Shown: positions 33,867-45,170, counted from the stretch's first letter. The stretch: DNA of 64,000 nucleotides from Denitromonas ohlonensis (GCF_007625205.1 NZ_VMNI01000005.1:117120-181119), one strand, 5' to 3'. Numbers and translations are program-made. The notes: generated from the sequence alone by a model not told the origin.

Positions 33867-36800
33867 ATGAATCGCGATCGATATCGTCTTGTCTTAAGTC
33901 GTCGTCTGGGTTTCCGGATCCCGGTGGCAGAGCATCTGTCGTCGTGTCCGAAAGGCGCCAGCGGCGTGCGTGCAGCGGTCGCCGGCGCCCTGGCCCTGCT
34001 CGGTGGTGGCGCCTTGGCGGGGGCGAATCTACCCACGCCGGCGCCGACTTTTGTACGTGCTGACTCTCCGGGTACGGCCAATCTACCGACGGTCAACGGC
34101 ACGACCATGACCATCCAGCAGACCTCGCAGGCGCCGGTGGTCATGCAATGGCAGAACTTTGATATCGGGCAAGGGCACACGGTGCGCTTCGAGCAGCCGA
34201 CGGCGCAGTCCCGCGCGATCAACGTGGTGCTGCCGGGCGGGCCGCGCAGCGACATCTACGGCAGCCTGCAGGCCAACGGGCAGGTGTATCTGTTCAACCA
34301 GGCGGGCATCCTGTTCGGGCCGGGGGCGCGGGTGGATGTGGGTGGCCTGGTGGCCTCGACCCTGAAGATCAACGACAAACTGATCGAGCAGTCGCTGTCG
34401 GCCTTGTCGGGCTACGACGCGGTGGCGCGCACCTACACCTATGGCGAGGCGGCATTGGCCAAGGATGGCGTAGCCGGCGACATCCGGGTCGAGCAGGGCG
34501 CGCGCATTGTCGCGGCGAAGAACGGCCGCGTGCTGATTGCCGCGCCGAACGTGACCAACGCCGGCGAGATATCGACGCCGGAGGGGCAGACTATCCTGGC
34601 CGCGGGTGAAAAGCTGTATATCGCCGACTCTATCGACAGCCGCTTGCGCGGCGTGCTGGTCGAAGTGACCGGTGCCGGCTCGGTGACCAACGATACCGCG
34701 GGTGATCTACTGGCCGAACGCGGCAACATCACTCTGGCCGGCCTCAATGTCTCGCAGCAGGGGCTGGCACGGGCGACCACCTCGGTCACTTTGAACGGCT
34801 CGATTTACCTGCAGGCGCGGGGCAGTGTCGAGGGGGCCACCGGCGCGCTGACCGCGCAAAACCACAGCGGTGCCGTGGTGCTCGGCGCGACCAGCACCAC
34901 CGCGATCGATCCGGAGGCTGCGAGCGCCGATACCCTGCGCGACGATGCGGCGTTCAATCGCAGCGAAGTCGATATTGTCGGCAAGACCATCGACCTGCAG
35001 GGGCAGGCGCGCATTTCCGCCACGGCGGGCAGTGTCACGCTGACCGCGCTGGCCGATCGCGGGCCAGGCGGTGTCGTCGATGCCGATGATGCGAAGACGG
35101 CGGCCATTCGCCTGAGCGATCAGGCCAGTATCGATGTGTCCGGTCTGCGCGACGTCAAGGTGGCCGGCAACCGGGATGTGGTCGAAGTCGAGCTGCGCGG
35201 GGATGAGCTTAAGGACTCGCCTTTGCAGCGCGACACCGCGGAGGGGCGCCCACTGTATGGCAAGACGGTGTCGATCGATGTCGTCAAGGGCTTCGATGTG
35301 GACAATGGCGCTACCCCGCTGGCGGACATCTCCGGCTATCGCAAGGGCATCGAGCGCAGCGTGGCGGAGTTGTCGACCGCTGGCGGGACGATCGCGGTGC
35401 AGTCGGAGGGCAGCGTCAGTCTGGCGAAGGACGCATCGTTCGATGTGTCGGGCGGTAGTGTGACCTACACCTCGGATGGCGCGCAGTTGACGCCCAAGAC
35501 GTATCTGAAGACCGAGGCCGGGCCATGGGTTGCGGTGGAAAACGCGCGGGCGGATGTGCGCTACACCGGCGAGACCCGCACGGTGCTGCAGCAGACCGTC
35601 GATCGCGTGGTGGGCAGCGATGCCGGCCGGGTGGTCGTCAGTGGCCAGGATGTCTCGCTTGATGGCCAGATGCGGGCCAGCACGGTGCGCGGCATCGAGC
35701 AGCGGACGTCCACCGCGTCCAGCAGCCGCTGGTTCGATTGGTCCTACGCCGGTGAAGCCGCTGACGCCAATGCGTTCATCGAGCGGATCGAAAGCCAGGT
35801 GCTTGAGCGTGAGCGCGTCCGCACCCGCATCGAGCAATACGTCGGCAATCCGCTGACGCGGGCGAACCTGGTGCAGACCGGGCGATTGGGCTGGACCGGA
35901 ACGGCGGCGCCGCAAGGCGGGGCACTGGAATTGCGCGCCAATCTGGCCGATGCCGCGGCCAGCGGTGCGGTTGGCGACATCGTGTTGACCGGTGCCGTGC
36001 CGGCGGCGAGTGCGCGGGCGGCCGATACCTTGTATCTGTCGTCAGGCCTGTTGCACGGCGGTGGCTTCAATCAGTTGCTGCTGGCCGGGCGGGGCGCGTT
36101 CACGCTGGCGGCGGGTACGGTTGTCGACGGGATGGTGGGCAGCCGCCTGAGCGTCACGGCGCGGGAGATCCGTGTGGAGGGTGCGCAGGGCGGTGTCGCG
36201 GGGGCGCAGGTCCATCTGCCCGCCGGTGAGATTCTGCTGAGTACCGTGAATCCGGCTGCCGACCAGAGTCAGCGCCCGGAGGACAACGGGATCTCGGTGG
36301 GCTCGGGCGCCCGGCTGTCGACCGCCGGTATCTGGACCAATGACCGACTGAGCCCGCCGGCGGCGGTGTCGCCGGCCGCGGTGGCGGTCGATGGCGGCAC
36401 GATCCGGCTGGACTCGAACGCCGATCTGACAGTCAACGGGGCGCTTGATGCCTCTGCCGGTGCCTGGCGGGTGGCGAACGGGGCGGTCAAGACCGGCGAC
36501 GGTGGTCACATCGCGCTGTCGACCGGCAGTTTCGGCGATGGCGCAACGCCGAGCCGTGCCATGGTTCTGGGCTCGCAGTCATCGCTGACCGCGTACGCGA
36601 GCGCAAGCTTCGACGGCGTAGATAGCGGTCATGGCGGCACCCTGGCGATCGACGCGTCGGCGTTGCAGCTGGCGCCGGCATCTGTGTCGGCCGGCGGCAC
36701 GAGTGTCGGGACGCTGCGGCTCGACGACAGTTTCTTTGGCCTGGGCGGCTTCAGCGACTTCCTGCTCACCGGCAAGACGCGGGTGGACATCGTCGCGGGT

Positions 36801-39800
36801 GCCAGCATCGCGCCGGTGCCCTGGGTGTTGGCCATTTCACCGCAGCAGCAACTGAGCGCCAGCGCACGCACGCTGAGCGCGGCAAGCCTGCGCCGCGACA
36901 CCGCGTTCGTCGGCGGTCCGGGTGCGATGACGATTTCCTCGGACGCCTCGGCGGTCGGCATGATCGCGATGTCCCAGGGCAGCCAGATCGTGATGTCTCC
37001 CGGCGGGCGCATCACGCTCGACGCGGCGGCACGCCTGTCGGTCGACGGCCGTTTGCAGGCGCCGGGTGGGCAGGTGTCGCTGAGCACGGCGCCAGTGGTC
37101 CCCGATCTGACCAACCGCGACCGTCTGAATCCGGCCGATAACATCCATCTCGGCCAGCAGGCCCGGATCGATGTGTCAGGTGTGACGGTGGCGACACCGG
37201 GTTCGCGCTGGAATGAGGGGCAGGTGCTGGGCGGCGGCCGTATCGCGATCGATGCCGGCCGCGGCTACGTGGTGATGCAGTCGGGAGCCGCCCTGGTGGC
37301 CGACGGCGCCGTTGGTGTGCTGGACATCGTCTCGCCGTTTGGCGGTGTGGCACGCAATCAGGTGGTAGGCAGCGCGGGCGGCGCCATTGCGGTTTCGGCG
37401 CGCGAGGGCATGTTGCTCGACGGTAACCTGAGCGCCCGGGCCGGACAGCCCGGCGTGGCCGGGGGCGAATTGTCCCTGGCGTTGTCGTCCCAGGGCCAGT
37501 GGTTCGGCGTGGTTGGCGAGAGTTTCGCCGGCGACCCGAATCCGGCTCGTACGCTGGTGCTGGCCACGGGCGGTAGCGCTGGCGCGGACGCCATTGCCGC
37601 CGGGGCCGTGGTGCCCAGTGCGTCGCACCTGGGGCGGGCGCGGATCGATAGCGCCAAACTGGCAGCCGGTGGTTTCCAGGACCTGCGCCTGGCCAGCACG
37701 GACACCATCGCCTTCGAGGGGGATACGACACTGGCGCTGCCCGGTCGGCTGCGACTGGAGGCGCCGAATCTCGTGGGCGACGCGGCCTCGACCGTTGCGC
37801 TGTCGGCGGCGTCGATTGCCGTGACGCAGAGCGATAACAGCGCCTTGCGCAAATCGCCCAAGGCGCCGACCGGCGCTACCGGTAGCGCCTCGCTGCTGCT
37901 GCAGGCCGACGAAATCGATGTGCGCGGCGTCGTCGCCGTGAGCGGATTCGGGCAGACGCGGCTGGCCGCGACGCACGAACTGCGCTTGTCGGGGCAGGAC
38001 ACCGGCGGCGACTATGTCGGGCGCCTGGCGACCAACGGCGATCTCACGCTGGCGGCGGGCGTCATCTACCCGACCTCCGGCTCGGACTTCTCCGTCGAGT
38101 TGCGCAACAACCCGCTGGGGACGCTGACCATCGCGGCGATTGGCGCCGACCGGACGCCTTGGTCGGCGCTCGGCAGCCTGAGTCTGATCGCACCCCATAT
38201 CGTGCAGGCGGGCCGCCTGCGTGCGCCGTTCGGCGAACTTAGCCTGAACAGCGGCCTGTTGACCGATAGCGGGACGACACTGGGTGACCGGACGAGCACG
38301 CCGGTCGTGGGTGGGCGGGTCGAACTGGTCGATGGCAGCGTGACTTCGGTGAGCGCGGATGGCTTGACGGTTCCGTACGGGCAGACGCAGGTCGCGGGGC
38401 GCGAATGGGTGTTCGATACCGGCGCCGAACTCAAGCCGCTCGAGACGGCGCCAGACAAGCGCATCGCGCTGTTGGGCGATCAGATCGACATCGGGCAGGG
38501 GGCGCTGCTCGATGTGTCTGGCGGCGGGGATCTGCAGGCGTGGGAGTTCATCGCTGGTCGGGGCGGTTCGACCGATCTGTTGGCCGGCAGCGCGGGCACC
38601 TATGCGCTGGTGCCGGCGATCGGTAGCGGTGCGGCGCCGTATGCGGCCGACACCTGGTCGGACAGCCCGGTCCAGGTCGGCCAGATCGTGCGCATCCTGG
38701 GTGGTGCCAACGGCTTGCCGGCGGGCGACTATACCTTGCTGCCCGCACGCTACGGCCTGGCCGACGGGGCCTATACGATTCGCATCCGCGATGACATGGC
38801 GGATCTGTCACCGAGTGGCGGGTTTGTCGGTACGGACGGTATCGCGGTGGTCGCGGCGCGCTTTGGCGAGAAGGTGGCCGGCGGAGCCGTATTCGACAGC
38901 CGCACAGTGGGGCTCGAGGTGTTGAGCGGGCGGGATGTCCGCCTGCGCTCAGAGTATCTCGAGAGCGTTGCCAGCAGCTTTTTCCCGACCGCCGGCGGCT
39001 CGGTGGCCGACGCCGGCCGGCTCGCCTTGCAGGCGGGCAGCCAGCTCGACGTGACCGGCATCGTGCGAGCCAACAAGGGGGCGGGCGGACGTGGCAGCCA
39101 GATCGACCTGACCGCCGACCGCTTGGCCGTGCTCGCCGACGGCCGACCGGCGCAGGCCGGCGAGGTGGTGCTGAGCCCGGAATTGCTGGCGCGTCTGAAT
39201 GCCGAGAGCTTGCTGCTCGGGGCTACCCGCGAGCGCGTGGTCGGCGACGACGCCACGATGGTCACCTGGCAGATCGCTACCGATGCGGCAGGCGGCGGGG
39301 CGAGCCATGTGCGGGTTGATACTCGTGACGGCGATGCGCTCAAGGCGCCGGAGATCATCCTCGCAGCACGGGATAGCCTGACCGTCGAGGCCGGTTCCCG
39401 CATCGAGGCGACGGCGGGTGCCACGACGACCTCCCAGACCCTGGTGGTGGCGGGCAGCGGTGCAGCCGCCGACGGTGCGCTCTTGCATGTATCTTCCGGC
39501 GGCGGTGTGACGGTGCAGCGCGACACGCCAAGCGGTAGTTCGGGGTCGCTGGTCATCGGTCGGAACGCGACACTGGCCGGACGCAGCATCACCAGCGACG
39601 CGACGGGCAGCGTGCGCCTGGACGGGGTCGATGCTGGCAATCGGCAGTTTGATCTGACCGAGGCGGGCGGCACGGTGACCTTCTCGGCCAGCCGCCTGGG
39701 TTTTGGCCAGGTGCCTGCGGGCACTACCGGGCTGGTGCTCGATGCGTCGGCGCTGGCCGAACTGGGCGACGCTTCGGTCCTCGCCCTGCGCAGCTACTCG

Positions 39801-42800
39801 ACGGTCGATCTCTATGGTGCGGCGACAATCGGCGCGAGCACGCTGGACGCGCTGGTAATCGACGCGGCCGGTGTCGTGACGCGTGATGCGGCCGGGGCCC
39901 AGCAGAACATCCTGGCGAAGTCCGTGACCTTGATGCACACCGGCACGGCGGTGGCCGCCTCGGTGAATGCCGATGCGGGCAGCCAGCTGAACATCAGTGC
40001 CGAGCGGATCGTGCTTGGCGACACCCCGGCGAGCGGCGTCTTCAGCTTTGGTGGGGCAGCCCAGAACACCTGGTCCGCCAGCACCGAAGTGATCGGGCAG
40101 GGCGAGGGCCGCCATGTCGTGGACGGGCAACTGGCCGTGACGACCGGCCGGATGACGGTAGCCACCGGCGCTGATACCACGCTGGATGTCGGCCAGACAT
40201 TGACCGTGGCCTCAAGCGGTGACGCGCCGGCCGAGGCGGCCGGTGTCGGTGGCCGGCTGGCCTTGAACGCCGAGCAGATCGATGTGAGCGGCCGTGTCGA
40301 AGCCCGCGCGGGCGAGGTGGTGTTGACCGCGCGCTCGGGTGATGTGGTGATCGACAGCGTCGATCCGACCCGGCCCGGCGTTGTGTCGGCGGCCGGTGTC
40401 GAGGTTGCGTTGGGGCCGCAGACGGCGGCCTTCTCGGCCGGTCATGTCGAGTTGCAGGCGAGTGCCGGTGATGTCGTGGTCGGATCCGGCGGCCGGATGG
40501 ATGTCTCGGCACCGGGTGGTGCCGACGCCGGTGAGGTCACTTTGACGGCGACTCAGGGCGAGCTGCGTCTTGCCGGCGAACTGAAGGCCGGGGTGTCGGC
40601 AACCGCAGACCTTGCGCCACTGGGTGGCGCGCTGGCTGTCGATGTGGCGCAGTTGGGGGGAGGCGCCGGTAGCCTGTCGGGTCTGGCCCAACAGTCGGCA
40701 GACTTCACCCGTGCGGTCAATGTGCGGGTGCGTGCCGGCGACATGAGGCTTGGGGCGTCGGATCGCATCGCGTCGCAAGATATCGGACTGTTTGCCGACG
40801 ACGGCCGGATCGATCTGCATGGCGTGCTGGATGCCTCGGGCGACAAGGGCGGTGCCATCCGCGTGTATGCCAACGGCGGCAACCGCGCCGGCAGCGGCGT
40901 GTTGAACGTCGATGGCGCCCAGTTGCTGGCCACGGGTCAAGGCGATGGCGGGGCCGGCACGGCCGGCGACGGCGGTCGTATCGAGCTGGGCGTGTCGGCC
41001 AGTGACGGTAGCGCTGCCACTGCGCGACTGATGCTCCAGCGCGGGCGGGTCGATGTGAGCAGCGTGAACGGTGCTGGTGGAGACGTGATGCTGTCGGCGC
41101 CGCGGGGTGCGGATGGCATCAGCGTGGCGATGGACGCCATCGACACCCGCGTCATGGAGATTGTCGGTGCCGGTGCGGTGGACGTGGTCGGCTATGCGCG
41201 CGAGAACGCGAGCCGCATCGTGATCAGCGGCAACAACAGCGCCAGCACGCTCAATCTGGGCGGTTTGTTTGAATTGACCAATGATGCGATCGCAGGCGCC
41301 GGCGTGCCGACCACGGCGCGGGTCGTCGGCCGGGAGGCGGTGGCGGTGTTCGGACGGGCACTGCTGGGCGCGACCGCCGGCGACGATTTCGAGGCACTGG
41401 CCCGGATCGATGGCGGCAGCTGGTTGGGCGCCTTGCTGGGCGATCTGGTGGGCGATGCGGCGGGTAACGTCGAGCTCCAGGTTGCGGCCGGTCGCGCCAT
41501 CGATCAGGCATTTCGTGGGGTCGCCGGTGGCGCAAACAGGACGGAGCGGAGCGTGGCAGCGGTCTTGGCGGCCGGGCTCGAACAACTCGGCACCTCCGCT
41601 GCGGCGGCCGCCGCTGTGCGCAGCGATCTGGAAACCTCGCTGATCGCCGGGAGCAGCGATGCCGCGGCGCTGGCCTCTGCGCGCGCGGTGCTCGCGCAGC
41701 ATGGTTTTGGGGCAGGAACTGCCGCTGAGACGTTCCTGAGCGGTACGACGACCGATCTGGTCGATGCGGCCCGGGTGGTATCTCAGGCCGCCGGTGCGGC
41801 GGGGCAGGCGGCGACGCCTGAATCAGCGGTCAAACTGGCCGTCAGTTCATTTGGCACGCAGCGCAGTTACGGCGCCAACCGGGCATTGACGGCGGCTCAG
41901 GCCACCGCGCTGGGGAATCAGGTGTGGTCGCTCGGTAACCCGGATGCCGGGCGCTATCGCGTGTTTGCGTCGACCCAGCGCTTCATCGGCCATGCCGACG
42001 CGATGATCGCCTCGCTCGGTCTGGCGGGCGTTGCCAACGTGGGCGCGCGTGCCGAACTTCAGGTGCGTAGCAGTGGCGATCTGCGGGTGGACGACGTGCT
42101 CGACTTTGGCAATGTGGCGGTATCGAGCAGTCCGTTCGGCAACATTGGCACCGGCATCCTGCCGGTGTGGCAGTCGGGCAATCACGCCGGCATGCTGACC
42201 CTGGTCGCGGCTGGCAACGTGAACATCAACAAGAGCGTGCTGGACGGCAAGACCCGTCGCTATGTTTCGTCGGCGACCAGCGGTGCCTTCCGGCCCGACA
42301 GCCAGAGTGAATTTGCGTTGGCCGGAACGCCCTCGTGGGCGATCCGGGTGGTGGCCGGCGCCGATGGCACTGCCGCCGACCCGATGGGCGTGATGGCGGC
42401 GGACCCCTTCGGCAGTGGCCGCGTGACGGTGGCCCGTGATGCGGTGGTTCGTACCGGCGCCGCTCAGATCGACATGGCGGCGCAAGGCGACGTGGTACTC
42501 GGTGGCAGCACGGCGGCGGTATACACCGTCGGCACGATGGACGTCGGGGCGACCGATTTTCGCGACGATGCGCGTCTGAGCCGGGCCCGCGACAGCTTCG
42601 GCCGTGATGGCGGCGATGTCCGGATTCGCGCTGGCGGCAGCCTGACGGCGGTAGGCAGCGCGGTGCAGGATGTATCGGCCTGGCTCAAGCGGCAAGGCAG
42701 CATAGACGGGGACGGGCGCATCTACGCCGACGGGCCGACGGCGAGCAACCCGACCTGGTTTGTTCAGCCTGACAATTTCGGTCAGGGCGTGGCGACGCTG

Positions 42801-45137
42801 GGCGGTGGCGACTTGCATGTGAGCGTGGGCCAGGATGTGCGCAATGTGGTCCTGGCGACGGCTACCGCCGGGCGTATCGAAGGGGCAATCGGCGACCTGG
42901 CCAGCACAGAAAACCTGCGCGTCACCGGCGGCGGTGACCTCACGGTGGTCGCCGGGCGCGATGTGATCGGGAGCACCCTATACGCGGGTGCAGGCGAGGC
43001 GCGAATCGATGCCGGCCGCGATGTCGGGTCGACCGCGGCGAGCGAGGCGGTTCGAGTTGCGATGGGAGATGCCCGCTTCCAGGTGTCGGCGCGCGGGGAT
43101 GTGATCCTGAAGGATGTCTTCAACCCGACGCTCGAAGGCAGTGCGACCGGAACGTATTTTTCGACCTACGGTGCCGCATCGGCGTTGCACATCAATGCGT
43201 TAGTCGGCGGAATCTCGCTCGGTAGCTTTAGCTTCGGTCCGGCGCAACTTTGGTTGTCGGCGCCCGCAGGCGACATCGAGATTGCCGGTGGCACCTTGTT
43301 GCCGAGCGCGCTGACGGCTGTCAGTCTGCTGGCGAATGAGGATATCGTTTTCACCGGAACGCTGACGCTGTCCAGCCTGGATTCGGACAGCATTGCCCTC
43401 CCGGTGCGCCCGGTGAGCAACAATGCGTCCTTCCTGGTGGGGGCTGCCGCGCCACAGCCTGTGGCCCTCACCAGCACGCGTGAAGTCGCGGTGGTGTCCG
43501 CGCAGGGCGATGTCATCGGCCCGGATCATCGCACGGGCGGCGCTACCCCGGCGCTGGTGTCGGCCCTGCCGGTGGCGGTGTATTCGGGCGGCGACGTGAA
43601 AGACTTCGGCTTCGTTTCAACGCACGGCCGCCTGGACCAGGTGTCGACGGTGACGGCGCTGGGCGATGTGGTCTTCTCGCCCAAGCTCAACCCCTCGACC
43701 GGGGCGCTGGAGAGTACATCGACAGTTGGCATGATCGTCAACGGTCCGGGCCGGTTGGCCGTCACCGCGGGTGGCGATGTGGACCTCGGTAACAGTCTGG
43801 GGATTGTCTCCCGCGGCAATGTCGATAACGCGTATCTGCCGGAACTGTCGGCGGCGATCGATGTACTGGCGGGAACCCGTGCAGCGGATTATGCCGCGCT
43901 CATTGCCAGCGCTCGCCCGGGCGATACGGCCGGCACCGACCTGTTTGATCGCACCATGCTGGGTATTCTCGGCGGTGGCTCGCTAGAGGCCTTGTTGGCG
44001 GACACTGACAATGCCACGCTGAACACGCGCCGCGACATCAGCCGGGCGGAACTGCAGGTGTTGTTTGGGCGCTATGACGACGCCTTGTTGAGCCACATGC
44101 GGTCAGAGACCGGCAACCCCGGTATGGATCAGTCCGCTGCCGAGGCTGCGTTTGCCGCCTTGCCCGGCGCCGACCGCGAGGCTTTCTTCCAGCAGCAGCG
44201 TCCGGTGCTCAACGAAATCCTCTTCGCGTCGCTGCGCTATACCGGCCGCATGGGTGACGCGTTGGGGGCCGGGGCCGGTGGCTATGCCGCGGGCTTCCAG
44301 GTGCTGGCGTCGACCTTCCCTGCGGGTGGAGAAGGGAATATCGAGGGTTTCCTCAGCCAATTCAAGACGGTGCAGGACGTTGAGAGTGTCTATTCGCTTG
44401 CTTCGGCCGGACTGCTCCCCGAGCAGCAAGAGCACGCCTCCGCGATTGCATTGATCGCACCTAATGGCGCGGTGAACGTGGGGGTGCCGGGCGGTGTCGC
44501 GGGAGATCCGACGCGCACCGGCGTGGTGGCAATCGGCAAGGGCAACGTCGATATCGTCGCGCGCGACAGCGTGGAGGTGGGGCCGTCCCGGGTCTTTACG
44601 CTTGGCGGTGGTGCTATCCAGGCCTGGAGTACGCTGGCGGACATCGACGGCGGTAGTTCGCCGAAGACGGCGGCGGCGACTCCGCAGCCGACGCTTCTGC
44701 CTAAGGGCGACAGTTTTGAACTCGATGTGTCAGCCAGTGTGTCGGGCGGCGGAATAGCCACACTCAAGAAAACGCCGACGGTTCGCAATGCGCCGGTCAG
44801 GCTGTATGCGCCCAATGGTGTTGTCGATGCGGGCGATGCCGGGATCCGGGTCAGTGGCAACCTGGAAATCGGCGCGCAGCAGATCATCGGTGCCGACAAC
44901 ATCTCGGTGGGCGGCAGCCTGTCCAGTTCGGCCTCCGCGCCGCCACCCGCAGCGCCTGCCGTCGCGCCCGCATCGTCGAATTCGACCGATGCCGTGGATG
45001 CGGCCAATGCCGCGCTCGAAAATGACCCGCCGGCCGCCGGGCCGTCCGGGGACGCGTCCTTGCTGACGGTCGAGGTGTTGGCGATGGGAGCGCCCTGCGA
45101 TGACGAGGCACGTCAACGCGGCGAGTGTAAGGAGTAG
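33867..45137 (+). CDS. Giant filamentous-haemagglutinin-like exoprotein (TpsA, DUF3739)
   Basis: 3756 residues from the ATG at 33867 (GGGAG upstream). The N terminus is an extended signal peptide region (MNRDRYRLVLSRRLGFRIPV) of large TpsA proteins, then a hydrophobic signal (AVAGALALLGGGALAGANL). Residues about 75-370 are the haemagglutination-activity (TPS) domain that TpsB recognises (PVVMQWQNFDIGQGHTVRFE, NQAGILFGPGARVDVGGLVA). The bulk is one long right-handed beta-helix of degenerate repeats with many IDVSG-type turns. The C-terminal 300 residues match DUF3739 (AIALIAPNGAVNVGVPGG, NVDIVARDSVEVGPSRVFTL). The mature protein has no Cys except two in the last 13 residues (CDDEARQRGEC). The role is probably adhesion or surface structure. 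Encoded after its TpsB partner. Confidence 0.93.
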   Translation: MNRDRYRLVLSRRLGFRIPVAEHLSSCPKGASGVRAAVAGALALLGGGALAGANLPTPAPTFVRADSPGTANLPTVNGTTMTIQQTSQAPVVMQWQNFDIGQGHTVRFEQPTAQSRAINVVLPGGPRSDIYGSLQANGQVYLFNQAGILFGPGARVDVGGLVASTLKINDKLIEQSLSALSGYDAVARTYTYGEAALAKDGVAGDIRVEQGARIVAAKNGRVLIAAPNVTNAGEISTPEGQTILAAGEKLYIADSIDSRLRGVLVEVTGAGSVTNDTAGDLLAERGNITLAGLNVSQQGLARATTSVTLNGSIYLQARGSVEGATGALTAQNHSGAVVLGATSTTAIDPEAASADTLRDDAAFNRSEVDIVGKTIDLQGQARISATAGSVTLTALADRGPGGVVDADDAKTAAIRLSDQASIDVSGLRDVKVAGNRDVVEVELRGDELKDSPLQRDTAEGRPLYGKTVSIDVVKGFDVDNGATPLADISGYRKGIERSVAELSTAGGTIAVQSEGSVSLAKDASFDVSGGSVTYTSDGAQLTPKTYLKTEAGPWVAVENARADVRYTGETRTVLQQTVDRVVGSDAGRVVVSGQDVSLDGQMRASTVRGIEQRTSTASSSRWFDWSYAGEAADANAFIERIESQVLERERVRTRIEQYVGNPLTRANLVQTGRLGWTGTAAPQGGALELRANLADAAASGAVGDIVLTGAVPAASARAADTLYLSSGLLHGGGFNQLLLAGRGAFTLAAGTVVDGMVGSRLSVTAREIRVEGAQGGVAGAQVHLPAGEILLSTVNPAADQSQRPEDNGISVGSGARLSTAGIWTNDRLSPPAAVSPAAVAVDGGTIRLDSNADLTVNGALDASAGAWRVANGAVKTGDGGHIALSTGSFGDGATPSRAMVLGSQSSLTAYASASFDGVDSGHGGTLAIDASALQLAPASVSAGGTSVGTLRLDDSFFGLGGFSDFLLTGKTRVDIVAGASIAPVPWVLAISPQQQLSASARTLSAASLRRDTAFVGGPGAMTISSDASAVGMIAMSQGSQIVMSPGGRITLDAAARLSVDGRLQAPGGQVSLSTAPVVPDLTNRDRLNPADNIHLGQQARIDVSGVTVATPGSRWNEGQVLGGGRIAIDAGRGYVVMQSGAALVADGAVGVLDIVSPFGGVARNQVVGSAGGAIAVSAREGMLLDGNLSARAGQPGVAGGELSLALSSQGQWFGVVGESFAGDPNPARTLVLATGGSAGADAIAAGAVVPSASHLGRARIDSAKLAAGGFQDLRLASTDTIAFEGDTTLALPGRLRLEAPNLVGDAASTVALSAASIAVTQSDNSALRKSPKAPTGATGSASLLLQADEIDVRGVVAVSGFGQTRLAATHELRLSGQDTGGDYVGRLATNGDLTLAAGVIYPTSGSDFSVELRNNPLGTLTIAAIGADRTPWSALGSLSLIAPHIVQAGRLRAPFGELSLNSGLLTDSGTTLGDRTSTPVVGGRVELVDGSVTSVSADGLTVPYGQTQVAGREWVFDTGAELKPLETAPDKRIALLGDQIDIGQGALLDVSGGGDLQAWEFIAGRGGSTDLLAGSAGTYALVPAIGSGAAPYAADTWSDSPVQVGQIVRILGGANGLPAGDYTLLPARYGLADGAYTIRIRDDMADLSPSGGFVGTDGIAVVAARFGEKVAGGAVFDSRTVGLEVLSGRDVRLRSEYLESVASSFFPTAGGSVADAGRLALQAGSQLDVTGIVRANKGAGGRGSQIDLTADRLAVLADGRPAQAGEVVLSPELLARLNAESLLLGATRERVVGDDATMVTWQIATDAAGGGASHVRVDTRDGDALKAPEIILAARDSLTVEAGSRIEATAGATTTSQTLVVAGSGAAADGALLHVSSGGGVTVQRDTPSGSSGSLVIGRNATLAGRSITSDATGSVRLDGVDAGNRQFDLTEAGGTVTFSASRLGFGQVPAGTTGLVLDASALAELGDASVLALRSYSTVDLYGAATIGASTLDALVIDAAGVVTRDAAGAQQNILAKSVTLMHTGTAVAASVNADAGSQLNISAERIVLGDTPASGVFSFGGAAQNTWSASTEVIGQGEGRHVVDGQLAVTTGRMTVATGADTTLDVGQTLTVASSGDAPAEAAGVGGRLALNAEQIDVSGRVEARAGEVVLTARSGDVVIDSVDPTRPGVVSAAGVEVALGPQTAAFSAGHVELQASAGDVVVGSGGRMDVSAPGGADAGEVTLTATQGELRLAGELKAGVSATADLAPLGGALAVDVAQLGGGAGSLSGLAQQSADFTRAVNVRVRAGDMRLGASDRIASQDIGLFADDGRIDLHGVLDASGDKGGAIRVYANGGNRAGSGVLNVDGAQLLATGQGDGGAGTAGDGGRIELGVSASDGSAATARLMLQRGRVDVSSVNGAGGDVMLSAPRGADGISVAMDAIDTRVMEIVGAGAVDVVGYARENASRIVISGNNSASTLNLGGLFELTNDAIAGAGVPTTARVVGREAVAVFGRALLGATAGDDFEALARIDGGSWLGALLGDLVGDAAGNVELQVAAGRAIDQAFRGVAGGANRTERSVAAVLAAGLEQLGTSAAAAAAVRSDLETSLIAGSSDAAALASARAVLAQHGFGAGTAAETFLSGTTTDLVDAARVVSQAAGAAGQAATPESAVKLAVSSFGTQRSYGANRALTAAQATALGNQVWSLGNPDAGRYRVFASTQRFIGHADAMIASLGLAGVANVGARAELQVRSSGDLRVDDVLDFGNVAVSSSPFGNIGTGILPVWQSGNHAGMLTLVAAGNVNINKSVLDGKTRRYVSSATSGAFRPDSQSEFALAGTPSWAIRVVAGADGTAADPMGVMAADPFGSGRVTVARDAVVRTGAAQIDMAAQGDVVLGGSTAAVYTVGTMDVGATDFRDDARLSRARDSFGRDGGDVRIRAGGSLTAVGSAVQDVSAWLKRQGSIDGDGRIYADGPTASNPTWFVQPDNFGQGVATLGGGDLHVSVGQDVRNVVLATATAGRIEGAIGDLASTENLRVTGGGDLTVVAGRDVIGSTLYAGAGEARIDAGRDVGSTAASEAVRVAMGDARFQVSARGDVILKDVFNPTLEGSATGTYFSTYGAASALHINALVGGISLGSFSFGPAQLWLSAPAGDIEIAGGTLLPSALTAVSLLANEDIVFTGTLTLSSLDSDSIALPVRPVSNNASFLVGAAAPQPVALTSTREVAVVSAQGDVIGPDHRTGGATPALVSALPVAVYSGGDVKDFGFVSTHGRLDQVSTVTALGDVVFSPKLNPSTGALESTSTVGMIVNGPGRLAVTAGGDVDLGNSLGIVSRGNVDNAYLPELSAAIDVLAGTRAADYAALIASARPGDTAGTDLFDRTMLGILGGGSLEALLADTDNATLNTRRDISRAELQVLFGRYDDALLSHMRSETGNPGMDQSAAEAAFAALPGADREAFFQQQRPVLNEILFASLRYTGRMGDALGAGAGGYAAGFQVLASTFPAGGEGNIEGFLSQFKTVQDVESVYSLASAGLLPEQQEHASAIALIAPNGAVNVGVPGGVAGDPTRTGVVAIGKGNVDIVARDSVEVGPSRVFTLGGGAIQAWSTLADIDGGSSPKTAAATPQPTLLPKGDSFELDVSASVSGGGIATLKKTPTVRNAPVRLYAPNGVVDAGDAGIRVSGNLEIGAQQIIGADNISVGGSLSSSASAPPPAAPAVAPASSNSTDAVDAANAALENDPPAAGPSGDASLLTVEVLAMGAPCDDEARQRGECKE

Positions 45138-45170
45138 CTCGGCGGGTTGACCGCTTGCCTGCGGATCGTT

